Source of the DNA: Lachnospiraceae bacterium UBA3273
GTDB taxonomy: Bacteria; Bacillota; Clostridia; Lachnospirales; Lachnospiraceae
Direction: 5' to 3'
Assembly (NCBI GenBank): GCA_002362385.1
Contig: DEUB01000010.1
Coordinates: 69,224-133,223, forward strand
DNA length: 64,000 nucleotides
This document shows, in pieces, positions 34,594 to 43,037 of the stretch; position 1 is the stretch's first letter, and each line of letters starts with the position of its first letter. Both the position numbers and the translations under genes were made by a program. The notes beneath the pieces are model-generated. The model made no database searches. It saw nothing but the letters and a program-made list of their open reading frames with translations, and had not been told where the DNA came from.

Positions 34594-34617
34594 GTTGTAC
34601 AAAGAGAGGAATGCACC

Positions 34618-35859
34618 ATGAATATTCTTGTTTTAGGAAATGGATTTGATTTGGCACATGGTTTGCCGACTTCGTATAAGGATTTTTTGGCTTTTTGTAA
34701 AAAGATTGAGTCATTGTATAAATACAACGAAACCATTTCTCAAAGTAAATATAAAGCAAAAGAAATTGATTCGTGGAAAATGAATGAAAGTATAAAAGAA
34801 AGATTTGTTAATGCCTATGCAGATAGAAAAACTGACAAATGTATTTGCGAAGAAGGGATTGAAGTACTCGTTTCAATCGACTCTATATATGATGAATTAT
34901 ATGAATATATACAACAAAATACTTGGCTTGAATATTTTTGGAATGCACCAACATATGTAGGAGAAAATTGGATTGATTTCGAAAAGGAGATAGCAGAAGT
35001 TGTTAAGTCGTTGGATGTTGCAAGGGAATGGATGGAATGTGGTAATTCGATAAAAGATTTGGAAAACGGAGATGGTGTTACTGTTATTACAATCTGGAAA
35101 GCTTCAAAGTGGAACTTAAAAGATGCATTTAAGGGATTACCGGAAATGGATAAATTTATCGAATTCCTTGGTCATGAACTTGATAAGTTGATACGTATTT
35201 TGGAAATATATATTGATGAGTTTATCGGAAAAATTGAGGTTGAAAAGAGAAGTCAAGACGTATTAGATATAAATGCAGATCACGTTTTTTCATTTAATTA
35301 TTCTGATACTCATGAAAGATTGTATGCAGTTAAAGAAAAAATAGAATATGATTATGTGCACGGAAAAGCAGATGTAAATAATGTAATAGCATCAAATAAT
35401 ATGGTTTTAGGAATTGAAGAGTATCTTGAAGATAGTAGAAAAAATGAAGATATTAGATTTATAGCATTTAAGAAATTTTATCAGAGAATACATAAACAGA
35501 CTGGATGCGAATATAAGAAGTGGATAGAAAAGATTGCTGAAGATGAAAAGAAGAAAAAATCGTGGCTTGTAGATAATAAAGACCATTCAAGAGACTATAG
35601 ACATAATTTGTATATATTTGGGCACTCATTAGATGTATCGGATAGAGATATCTTAAGGGAATTTATTTTACATGATAATGTAGATACAACTGTTTTTTAT
35701 TATGAAAGAATCGATGAAAACGGTGTCAGTGATAATGGAAGAACTGAATTAGGTCAAAAAATAGCAAATCTTGTGAAGGTAATTGGTCAAGAAGAACTTA
35801 TCAAAAGAACTGGTGGCAGTACTAAGACAATAAACTTTAAGCTTCAGCAAAATATGTGA
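34618..35859 (+). CDS. AbiH family abortive-infection protein
   Basis: A 413-residue protein of the AbiH family, first defined in Lactococcus as a phage abortive-infection protein. The N-terminal LVLGNGFDLAHGLPTSYKDFL (residues 4-24) is the family signature, a nucleotide-binding-like GNGFD loop. HVFSFNYSDTHE lies mid-protein and IFGHSLDVSDRDILR near the C-terminus; these Asn/Tyr and His/Ser/Asp motifs recur in the family. GAGAGG stands 9 bases before the ATG. It closes the GGQHR-HEPN-AbiH operon. Mechanism of AbiH is unknown; here it may be the effector or regulator of the HEPN RNase. Confidence 0.88.
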   Translation: MNILVLGNGFDLAHGLPTSYKDFLAFCKKIESLYKYNETISQSKYKAKEIDSWKMNESIKERFVNAYADRKTDKCICEEGIEVLVSIDSIYDELYEYIQQNTWLEYFWNAPTYVGENWIDFEKEIAEVVKSLDVAREWMECGNSIKDLENGDGVTVITIWKASKWNLKDAFKGLPEMDKFIEFLGHELDKLIRILEIYIDEFIGKIEVEKRSQDVLDINADHVFSFNYSDTHERLYAVKEKIEYDYVHGKADVNNVIASNNMVLGIEEYLEDSRKNEDIRFIAFKKFYQRIHKQTGCEYKKWIEKIAEDEKKKKSWLVDNKDHSRDYRHNLYIFGHSLDVSDRDILREFILHDNVDTTVFYYERIDENGVSDNGRTELGQKIANLVKVIGQEELIKRTGGSTKTINFKLQQNM

Positions 35860-35892
35860 AATATATAATGATATAGTATGTTTTTTAGTAAA

Positions 35893-36037
35893 GATACACA
35901 TAATAATAGCCTTTCGTGTATACTTTTTTTAAATGTGTATCACACTGTACATCACGGCATCTGTGACGTATTAAAAAGGGACACAGCGTGCTCTGATACT
36001 TGATAATATGTATCACGCTCCCCCAAATGTGTATCAT
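35893..36037. repeat. Cluster of ATGTGTATC repeats downstream of abiH
   Basis: Five related sites lie within 145 bases: GATACACAT (35893-35901, inverted), CGTGTATAC (35915-35923), ATGTGTATCAC (35933-35943), ATGTATCAC (36008-36016) and ATGTGTATCAT (36027-36037). The whole interval from 35860 to the insertion sequence at 36071 has no credible gene. The repeats might be protein-binding sites or a recombination/iteron remnant. Confidence 0.6.
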
Positions 36038-36070
36038 ACCCCGGATTTTTGTAAAAAAACAATTTACATT

Positions 36071-37657
36071 GTGTCTGCTGATTAATTCTAAAACACTTGA
36101 TTTTACTGATTTGTGTCCCGATATCTGGTATAATATCTACAAAGGTTTAAATGAAACAGGCTCATTTTTCCTGCAGCTTTTTATGGATAACGGGGTAAAA
36201 CACATGTATAAACCGCTTGATAAGTTACAGCATTCGTTCCTTGATTTCAACCAACCCATGGGGCTTAAAATGAATCCGGATAACCGGTGGGTCAAAATGG
36301 CTGACTGTATCCCGTGGGATGAATTTGAAATAAAATATACACAGCTTTTCCCAAGCGATACTGGCAATGTTGCCAAAACGCTGCGTATGGCGCTGGGCTC
36401 CCTAATCATCCAAGCAAAGTTTCAGTTTGCTGACCGTGAACTTGTGAAACAGATCACGGAGAACCCATACCTGTAGTATTTTATCAGGCTTCCCGGATAT
36501 CAGGAAGAAGCCCCGTTTGATGCAAGCACGCTTGTCCTGTTCCGTAAACGCATTACAGCAGAAATACTGATGGAAGCAAATGAGTACCTTTTTGCACACA
36601 AAGAGGATGGTAAAAATGACAATACCCCTCCATCTGCCGGAGGCTCATGCGCTCCTGATATTGCAAAAGAAGATGGGAACAGAGGTACACTGACACTGGA
36701 TGCGGCCTGTGCGCCGATCAACATCCGTTACCCACAGGATATTTGCCTGCTGAATGAGGCAAGAGAAAAGCTGGAGATCATTATTTGCCGTTTCTGCAAA
36801 TCTTATGGACTGCCGCTGCCAAGGCGGTACAGGAGGTGCGCCCGGAAAGACTATCTTGCCTATGCCAAAAGCAGAAAGCACAGTGCGGAGAAAATACGGA
36901 AGGCACTCCGTAAGCAGCTCGGTTACGTTGCAAGGAATCTTCGGTATCTGGATGGATTTATGAGCCATGGATATGCCATGACAGATAAAGAGATTAGCCT
37001 GTACTTGACGATCTTCGCGCTGTATGGATAGCAGAAGTATATGTATGATAACAGGGTACATTCCGTAGAACACCGTATTGTGAGTATCACGCAGCCATGG
37101 ATCCGGCCAATCGTGAGGGGAAAGGTCAAAGCGCCTGTTGAATTCGGAGCATAGTTTGACCTGAGCCTTGACAGTGAAGGCTACGGACACATCGAAAAGA
37201 TATCGTTTGAACCGTACAATGAAAGCGCCTGCCTGATAGAGGCGGTGGAACGTTTCAAAGTGCGTACCGGCCATTATCCGGAACGTGTACTGGCGGATCA
37301 GATCTACCAGACAAGAGAAAACCGGAACTATTGTAAAGCCCATGGTATCCGCATATCGAGCCCGAAGCTTGGCAGACCGGGCGTAAATACAAAAACGAAT
37401 AAAAAACAGGAGTATCAGGATAACAGAGACAGAATCGAAGTGGAACGTACCTTCAGTTTAAGCAAACGCTGTTACGGAATGGACTGTATTGTAACAAAAC
37501 TGAAAGAAACGTAGCTGACCTCCATCGCAATATCCGTATTCGTGCCGAATCTGTTTAAGATTCACAAGCGGATATTTTACGCTCTTTTATATCTGTTCCA
37601 ATATTGGAATAGATATAAACGTTGGAGTATGCAGATATTCGCTTAATCAGCAGACAC
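36071..37657 (+). mobile_element. Complete insertion sequence, IS5/IS1182-like
   Basis: A 1,587-bp element. Left end GTGTCTGCTGATTAA (36071-36085) and right end TTAATCAGCAGACAC (37643-37657) are perfect 15-bp inverted repeats. Both ends are flanked by TACATT (36065-36070 and 37658-37663), a 6-bp target-site duplication. It contains one transposase frame of 480 codons interrupted by four TAG codons; the terminal TAA lies within the right repeat. Ends and duplication look fresh, so insertion was probably recent or mobilised in trans. Confidence 0.88.
36204..37646 (+). pseudogene. IS5/IS1182-like DDE transposase with four in-frame TAG codons
   Basis: The frame from ATG 36204 to TAA 37644-37646 is open except for TAG at codons 91, 276, 317 and 437 (36474, 37029, 37152, 37512). 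There is no frameshift. N-terminal LDKLQHSFLDFNQPMGLKMN and NRWVKMADCIPW, then PFDASTLVLFRKRI, are the DUF772-type region; IVSITQPWIRPIVRGKVKAPVEFGA, GHYPERVLADQIY and RIEVERTFSLSKRCYGMDC form the DDE catalytic part. From memory of relatives, the first two TAGs replace Gln, and the third a Lys. As the host stops at TAG, the gene should be inactive unless suppressed. Confidence 0.8.
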
Positions 37658-37862
37658 TACATTCCGGTTCGCCTATGCTATATTATTACTTAGGTGGATG
37701 GAAAATAGCGGATTATCATGATACGAATCTGCAACACTTTCTCAGGAAAAAGATAAAATAATAGGTAAAATATCCATAAAATGAGTCAAAAAACGGCAAA
37801 AACCGTAACAAATAGGTTTCTAAATACGACCAAATCAGACCGTTTATAAGGGGGAAAAACAT

Positions 37863-38570
37863 ATGAACATCAATAACTATAAGCAGTACATTTCAGCAGA
37901 AACCATGATGGGACCAAATAGTATAAGGATTTTAGAAGAACTGTTTAACAAGTATCCTTTACAAGTGACTCCCGATGATGCCATTCTTGATTTAGGATGC
38001 GGAACGGGAATAACCAGCCTGGTAATTGCGAAGGAGACCGGGGCAAGGGTTTATGCAAACGATCTCTGGGTAAATGCAGAAGAGAATGGAAAACGATTTG
38101 AGAAGTGGGGGATTGGCAAACAGGTAATTCCCGTTTGTGAAGATGCCAATGACCTTCATTTTAAAGAAAAGCAATTTAATGCTTTGGTCAGTATTGACTC
38201 TTATCATTATTTTGCAGGTCATAAAGGATTTTTTCAAGAAAAGATTCTGCCATTTATAAAAGATAAAGGTGTGGTGCTGATCGGCATTCCAGGGTTGAAG
38301 GATAAATATACAGACCGTGCCGAAGAACTTCTTTCTGATTGGCTTGGGGATGAAGCCTATATGTTTAAAAGCTCAACGCGATGGAAAGAGCTGATTGGCA
38401 GCAGCGATAGGGTTGAATCGGTAAAAACGTGGGAAATGGATTGCTTTAGCAAAGCATGGGACGAGTGGCTTGCAGTTGATAATGATTTTGCCAGAGGCGA
38501 TAAGCGGCATTTTGAAGCGATCATTGAACCGTATACCTGCTTTGTCGGCATCTATATAAAGTTAAAATAG
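37863..38570 (+). CDS. SAM-dependent methyltransferase
   Basis: A 235-residue class I methyltransferase. The SAM-binding motif is ILDLGCGTGITSLVI near residues 41-55; acidic post-II segment ARVYANDLW and the VSIDSYHYF motif IV follow. The N-terminal YISAETMMGPNSIRILEEL matches a group of Clostridial methyltransferases of unknown substrate. AGGGGGAAAA precedes the ATG. It begins 206 bases beyond the insertion sequence; that gap shows no gene. Confidence 0.88.
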   Translation: MNINNYKQYISAETMMGPNSIRILEELFNKYPLQVTPDDAILDLGCGTGITSLVIAKETGARVYANDLWVNAEENGKRFEKWGIGKQVIPVCEDANDLHFKEKQFNALVSIDSYHYFAGHKGFFQEKILPFIKDKGVVLIGIPGLKDKYTDRAEELLSDWLGDEAYMFKSSTRWKELIGSSDRVESVKTWEMDCFSKAWDEWLAVDNDFARGDKRHFEAIIEPYTCFVGIYIKLK

Positions 38571-38607
38571 GCTTTGCAGCTGAATCGAAGCCGGAGGATA
38601 AAAAGAT

Positions 38608-39138
38608 ATGAGAAAAATCAGTTTATTTATTGCCATGAGTCTTGACGGGTATATTGCAGATAGCGAAGGCGGTGTGGATTGGCTGAAAGGACACGGCAGC
38701 GATGATGAGAATATTGATACCTATTCCGAGTTTGTAAAGGATATCGACACCATCCTGATGGGGTGGAATACGTATCATCAAATTGTGACGGAGCTTTCTC
38801 CTGAAGAGTGGGTATATCAGGATTTTACAACTTATGTGATTACGCATAATGAGCATGATTCTTCGGAAAAAATCCAGTTTGTAAATATGAATCCTGTTGG
38901 GCTGGCAAAAAGGTTAAAAGAAGAAAACGGAAAAGATATCTGGATATGCGGCGGTGCCAATCTCATTCAGCAGTTAATAAATGAGGATTTTATTGACTAC
39001 TATTATATTACTGTAATTCCTACGATTTTAGGTTCCGGTATCCGGTTGTTTGAAAATGTAGAACATGAGATTAAGCTGAGATTGCTTAATACACAGTCAT
39101 ATAATGGTATGACGGATTTGATCTATACACGAAGATGA
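38608..39138 (+). CDS. Dihydrofolate reductase/RibD-like protein
   Basis: A 176-residue NADPH-binding reductase of the RibD C-terminal/DHFR fold. It begins RKISLFIAMSLDGYIADSEGGVDWL; the cofactor loop is IWICGGANLIQQLI and the C-terminal part ITVIPTILGSGIRLF. Members are often found as single genes or as resistance-associated reductases; the substrate is unknown. It starts 37 bases after the methyltransferase stop, so the two are likely co-transcribed. CGGAGG precedes the ATG. Confidence 0.9.
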   Translation: MRKISLFIAMSLDGYIADSEGGVDWLKGHGSDDENIDTYSEFVKDIDTILMGWNTYHQIVTELSPEEWVYQDFTTYVITHNEHDSSEKIQFVNMNPVGLAKRLKEENGKDIWICGGANLIQQLINEDFIDYYYITVIPTILGSGIRLFENVEHEIKLRLLNTQSYNGMTDLIYTRR

Positions 39139-39307
39139 ATTATGGCTTAACGAAAGCTGTTTTCTTTTTGCAATAGGACAGCGCTGAACAAAATAGTAAA
39201 GAATTTTCTGACTCTGACATCAATGGTAAAAGGCAGGAAATTATAAACATAGCTAATGGATATTACATTGTTCGTTGTAAAAAGTGTTATTATAATTCGA
39301 TAGATCG

Positions 39308-39336
39308 TTGTAATTTTTGTAATTGAATGCTATAAT
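39308..39336 (+). promoter_or_regulatory. Promoter of the AAA/DUF4143 gene
   Basis: TTGTAA (39308-39313), a 17-base spacer and TATAAT (39331-39336), 31 bases before the start codon. The rest of the 229-base gap upstream shows nothing else. Confidence 0.75.
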
Positions 39337-39367
39337 GTGCTCAAATTATAATGATGGAGGTGCATCT

Positions 39368-40693
39368 ATGTACCGAATTGCGATTGAAAAACTGTTAAAA
39401 TGGAAAGAAAGCAAACGCCGTAAGCCGCTGATCATCGAAGGAGCACGGCAGGTTGGCAAGACCTGGCTGATGAAAGAGTTTGGCAGACAAGCATATGCAG
39501 ATACTGTTTATATTAACTTTGATTCTAATTCAAGAATGGCGGAACTGTTTGCGTCCGATTTGGATACCGAACGTTTGATCATGGGATTGGAGTTGTATAC
39601 GGGTCATAAAATTGATCCCGATAATACGCTGCTGATTTTTGATGAAGTGCAGGAAGTTCCGAGAGCGTTGGCGTCTCTCAAATACTTTTACGAGAATGCT
39701 ATGCAATATCATATTGTATGTGCCGGTTCTCTTCTCGGTATAGCCTTGCACGAGGGCACTTCCTTCCCTGTAGGTAAGGTTGATTTCTTAAAACTCTACC
39801 CTCTTTCCTTTAAGGAGTTTCTGCTGGCAACCGGTAAAGAACGTTTTGCAGAGCTTCTTGACAAGCGGGATTTTGGAATGATTACAAGTTTTAGGCAAAC
39901 ATATATTGATGCTTTGAAACACTATTATTTTGTTGGCGGTATGCCCGAAGCAGTGCAGAGCTTTGCAGAAAACAGAGACTTTAATGAAGTTCGTGATATT
40001 CAAAAGAAAATTCTGGCAGCTTATGAACAAGACTTCTCCAAACACGCTCCGAATGAGATCGTTCCTAAAATTCGCATGTTGTGGAACAGTATCCCCTCTC
40101 AGCTTGCAAAAAAGAATAAGAAATTCATTTACGGTCTTATCCGTGAGGGTGCCCGTGCGAAAGAATATGAGACAGCGCTTATGTGGCTTTCCGACTGCGG
40201 ACTTGTTTATAAGGTCAGCCGGGTCAATAAAGCAGGTATTCCATTAAAGGCATATGAGGACTTGAAGGCGTTCAAACTGTTTATCGTGGATGTGGGACTG
40301 CTTGGTTGTATGACAGGACTTCGTCAACGCACTCTGCTTGATGGTAATGACCTTTTCGCTGAGTTCAAAGGCGCTCTTACGGAACAGTATGTTTGTCAGC
40401 AGCTTAAAACGATTGAAGATTTGGGAATTTACTATTACACCAATGACAGAGGCTCCTGCGAAGTTGATTTTGTCATTGATACAGGCGAACAAATTATTCC
40501 GGTTGAAGTAAAGGCGGAAGTCAATCTCAGGGCTAAGAGTTTGAAAACTTATCGGGAGAAATTCCTGCCCGAGGTTTCTTTTCGTACATCAATGACAGAT
40601 TTCAAAAAAGAAGATTGGCTTGTGAATTTGCCGCTGTATGCAATAGAGCAGATTGCTAAAGAGGCAGAGGAGAAAGAAAATGGCATTTATTAA
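39368..40693 (+). CDS. AAA_14/DUF4143 ATP-binding protein
   Basis: A 441-residue ATPase. Walker A is IIEGARQVGKTWLMKEFG near residues 22-38, Walker B LLIFDEVQEVP near 92; CAGSLLGIAL follows as sensor. The C-terminal DUF4143 region contains a PD-(D/E)xK nuclease-like core (GSCEVDFVIDTGEQIIPVEVKA). The family is very common in gut anaerobes, role unproven; suggested DNA or toxin-antitoxin functions are unsupported here. GGAGG lies 8 bases before the ATG at 39368. It overlaps the next gene by 14 bases. Confidence 0.92.
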   Translation: MYRIAIEKLLKWKESKRRKPLIIEGARQVGKTWLMKEFGRQAYADTVYINFDSNSRMAELFASDLDTERLIMGLELYTGHKIDPDNTLLIFDEVQEVPRALASLKYFYENAMQYHIVCAGSLLGIALHEGTSFPVGKVDFLKLYPLSFKEFLLATGKERFAELLDKRDFGMITSFRQTYIDALKHYYFVGGMPEAVQSFAENRDFNEVRDIQKKILAAYEQDFSKHAPNEIVPKIRMLWNSIPSQLAKKNKKFIYGLIREGARAKEYETALMWLSDCGLVYKVSRVNKAGIPLKAYEDLKAFKLFIVDVGLLGCMTGLRQRTLLDGNDLFAEFKGALTEQYVCQQLKTIEDLGIYYYTNDRGSCEVDFVIDTGEQIIPVEVKAEVNLRAKSLKTYREKFLPEVSFRTSMTDFKKEDWLVNLPLYAIEQIAKEAEEKENGIY

Positions 40694-41138
40694 AAGAAAA
40701 TTAACGAAAGAAGACAAATTATGGTTAAGATCTATAAAAGCTCCTACCTTTATTTCAGGCGATTATGGAGCATGTATTGTTGAAGATGAAAAGAAAGAGA
40801 TAGCGCTTGTTTGTCTGGGTGGGCAAGGCGTTATGACCGAGAAAGGGAAATATATTAGTGACATACCGGAAGTGTGGCTTCTCATTTGGAATGAACATTT
40901 TGTGAAGATCGATCTTTTTCATGCACAAAAAACAGTGGTTCCCAATAAAAGGGTAGAAGCCTTTTTTTCTATTCAAAAAATTGTCTGCGAAAAATGTTTT
41001 ATAGAAAATCCTGAAGAAGTTTTAAAAATAATAAAGGAAACACTTGAGGTATATGGAACGGATTCTCCCGGAGTTGAATATGAGGATGTTCATTTTTTGA
41101 GAATTGCAGAGCCGGTATATGTATCTGTTGTCCGATAA
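40680..41138 (+). CDS. Hypothetical protein
   Basis: A 152-residue soluble protein that I do not recognise. It begins MAFIKRKLTKEDKLWLRSIKAP and is rich in beta strand, with ACIVEDEKKEIALVCLGGQG in the first half. The start at 40680 has AGAGGAGAAAG upstream, inside the AAA gene, so translation is probably coupled. No signal peptide, membrane segment or catalytic motif is visible. Confidence 0.65.
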   Translation: MAFIKRKLTKEDKLWLRSIKAPTFISGDYGACIVEDEKKEIALVCLGGQGVMTEKGKYISDIPEVWLLIWNEHFVKIDLFHAQKTVVPNKRVEAFFSIQKIVCEKCFIENPEEVLKIIKETLEVYGTDSPGVEYEDVHFLRIAEPVYVSVVR

Positions 41139-41170
41139 GGAATAGAATTGGTATTATGGTGTTTTTCCTA

Positions 41171-41219
41171 TTGACATTTTATTACCCAAGAAGTATGATT
41201 TGTATAACAAATCATACTT
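41171..41219 (+). promoter_or_regulatory. Strong promoter overlapped by a 12-bp-arm palindrome
   Basis: TTGACA (41171-41176), 17 bases, TATGAT (41194-41199) form a near-consensus promoter. A perfect inverted repeat, AAGTATGATTTG (41191-41202) and CAAATCATACTT (41208-41219) around TATAA, covers the -10 and the expected start. It is well placed to act as an operator, most simply for the AbrB-like product of the first gene. Confidence 0.8.
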
Positions 41220-41234
41220 TGGAGGTAAAAGAAA

Positions 41235-41453
41235 ATGGGAGTACCGAAGGGAAAATATGCATGGACGGCTACTGTGGGGGAAAAGGGACAGATTGTGATT
41301 CCCAAACAGGCGAGGGATATATTCGGGATCAAACCGGGAGATACGCTTCTTATTCTCGGAGATGAAAAGCGCGGCATTGCCATTCCGCCGAAGGGGGCGT
41401 TTGCCGAATTGTTCGGCGTGGCGTTTCAGGAAAAGGAGGGCGGGGAAGAATGA
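41235..41453 (+). CDS. AbrB/SpoVT-type transcriptional regulator
   Basis: A 72-residue protein with one swapped-hairpin AbrB/MazE DNA-binding domain: WTATVGEKGQIVIPKQARDIFGIKPGDTLLIL at residues about 9-42, written here as the domain's core, ends in the conserved GD turn. The C-terminal tail is short. GGAGG precedes the ATG by 9 bases. The gene overlaps the glycosyltransferase by four bases, so both are one operon behind the palindromic promoter. Autoregulation is likely but not shown. Confidence 0.9.
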   Translation: MGVPKGKYAWTATVGEKGQIVIPKQARDIFGIKPGDTLLILGDEKRGIAIPPKGAFAELFGVAFQEKEGGEE

Positions 41454-42838
41454 AGAAGATTGCATTTTTTTGTATTCCGGCCCACGGCCATACAAACCCT
41501 ATGCTTCCGGTTGCGGCCGAGCTTGTCAGACGCGGGAACGCAGTGCGGTTTTATTCCTTTAAAGAATTTGAAAAGAAGATAAAGGATGCCGGAGCGGAGT
41601 TTATATCCTGCGATCCTTTTTTGCCGGAACTGACAGAGCAGGAAGAAGCCGGCTTAAAAAATGTTTCTACTACGGAAATGACGGTGCAGGATATCCGCAT
41701 TACGCTTGCAATGAATGATTTTCTGGAACAGGAGTTTAAATCCTTTCAGCCGGATGTGGTATATACGGATTCCGTCTGCTTCTGGGGAAAACTGAACGCA
41801 TGGAAGCACAAGGTGCCCATGGTTGTATCTACGAGCACTTTTGCATTTAATCAAATGTCTTCCTGCTATATGAAGAACAGTCCGAAAGAAATGGCGGACA
41901 TGATCTTCGGGCTTCCGAGAATCTCTAAGGAACTGAAAGAGCTGGAGCCCTACGGATACCACGTAAAGAGCGCTCTTTCTCTGGTCCAGAGCGACAATAA
42001 TACGGACTCCATTGTATATACTTCCAGAAGATTTCAGCCTTATGCGGAGAGCTTTTCCGGCCATTATACCTTTGTGGGACCTTCGGTATTTTCAAAGGTC
42101 CTGCCAAAGAAAGAGAAGGAGCGGCCCCTTATCTATATCTCTATGGGAACGGTCATTAACGACAAGCCTGATTTTTACGGCAAATGCATTGATGCTTTAA
42201 AAGATATGGACGCAGACGTCATCATATCCTGCGGAAATGCCGTAAATATCGAAGAGCTTGGAGAATTGCCGGAGAATATCAAGGTGTACTCTTATGTTGA
42301 CCAGCTCGATGTTCTTTCCAAAGCAGATGCTTTTATCACGCACTGCGGGATGAACAGCGTTTCCGAAAGCCTGTATATGGCTGCCCCCATGGTCCTCTAT
42401 CCGCAGACCGGCGAGCAGTATGCCGTAGCCAGAAGAGTTACCGAGATCGGTGCGGGAATCATGCTAAAGGATGATTCAGCCCACGGTATCCGGGCGTCCA
42501 TACGGGAAATTTTGGATAATAAAACATATGGGGATGCCGCCGTCTGCTGCAGTGAAGATTTCCGTGCCTGCCCCGGGACTGCCGGCGCGGCGGAATTCAT
42601 AGAAAATGCACCCCATTCATGGGACGGCGTGGATATAATGGATAGGCTGAACAAGGCAAATGGGAAGTTTTTGACTCTGTACTGGCTGCTTGTGATCGCT
42701 TCCATCAATCTGATCGGTTTTCTTGTCAGCTGGAAATACGTGTGGATAATCGGAATAGCTGCCGGGATCCTGTCTTCCCCTATCGGTAAGGCGGTACAAA
42801 AACGAAAATATAAAAGTCTTACAAAAAACATTACCTGA
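41450..42838 (+). CDS. GT1/MGT-type glycosyltransferase with C-terminal membrane helices
   Basis: A 462-residue UDP-glycosyltransferase of the GT-B fold, resembling macrolide and lipid glycosyltransferases. The acceptor domain opens IAFFCIPAHGHTNPMLPVAAE; the donor-binding segment is FITHCGMNSVSESLYMAAPMV, then PQTGEQYAVARRV. After residue 395 two hydrophobic helices (LTLYWLLVIASINLIGFLV and VWIIGIAAGIL) tether it to the membrane, unusual for the macrolide enzymes and suggesting a lipid or membrane acceptor. Translationally coupled to the AbrB-like gene (ATGA overlap). Confidence 0.87.
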   Translation: MKKIAFFCIPAHGHTNPMLPVAAELVRRGNAVRFYSFKEFEKKIKDAGAEFISCDPFLPELTEQEEAGLKNVSTTEMTVQDIRITLAMNDFLEQEFKSFQPDVVYTDSVCFWGKLNAWKHKVPMVVSTSTFAFNQMSSCYMKNSPKEMADMIFGLPRISKELKELEPYGYHVKSALSLVQSDNNTDSIVYTSRRFQPYAESFSGHYTFVGPSVFSKVLPKKEKERPLIYISMGTVINDKPDFYGKCIDALKDMDADVIISCGNAVNIEELGELPENIKVYSYVDQLDVLSKADAFITHCGMNSVSESLYMAAPMVLYPQTGEQYAVARRVTEIGAGIMLKDDSAHGIRASIREILDNKTYGDAAVCCSEDFRACPGTAGAAEFIENAPHSWDGVDIMDRLNKANGKFLTLYWLLVIASINLIGFLVSWKYVWIIGIAAGILSSPIGKAVQKRKYKSLTKNIT

Positions 42839-42891
42839 GGCAGCAGGCAAAGCGGCATTTTGAAAACGGCCTTTTAAAACCGGTAAAATAA

Positions 42892-42971
42892 TTGCCATTT
42901 CCTCATTTTTTAGGTATACTATATAAGAATGAATGCTTTTGATTTAGGGGCGGATTTTCCGCCCCGTTTTT
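42892..42971 (+). promoter_or_regulatory. Promoter followed by a leader terminator (possible attenuator)
   Basis: TTGCCA (42892-42897), 17 bases, TATACT (42915-42920) make a promoter. About 25 bases later comes GGGGCGG/CCGCCCC with loop ATTTT (42947-42965) followed by GTTTTT, a strong terminator, still 66 bases before the SRPBCC start. It could terminate the upstream glycosyltransferase transcript and also attenuate this promoter. Confidence 0.6.
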
Positions 42972-43037
42972 ACAATAGTAGGAGAATATAAGATTTCTTT
43001 TGCCGGACGGCGGAAAAGATGAAGGGAGTATTTAAAA

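Noticed and set aside
36000..36203. Open frame upstream of the transposase start
   Set aside because: It crosses the left end of the insertion sequence and does not resemble transposase before MYKPLDKL.
36204..37646. Reading the four TAG codons as evidence that this organism recodes TAG
   Set aside because: argG, argD and comEC end at TAG where the families end, so TAG is an ordinary stop in the host. Only element-specific suppression remains possible.
37664..37862. Possible tRNA because of a GGTTCG stretch next to the insertion site
   Set aside because: No acceptor stem or anticodon arm could be built around it.
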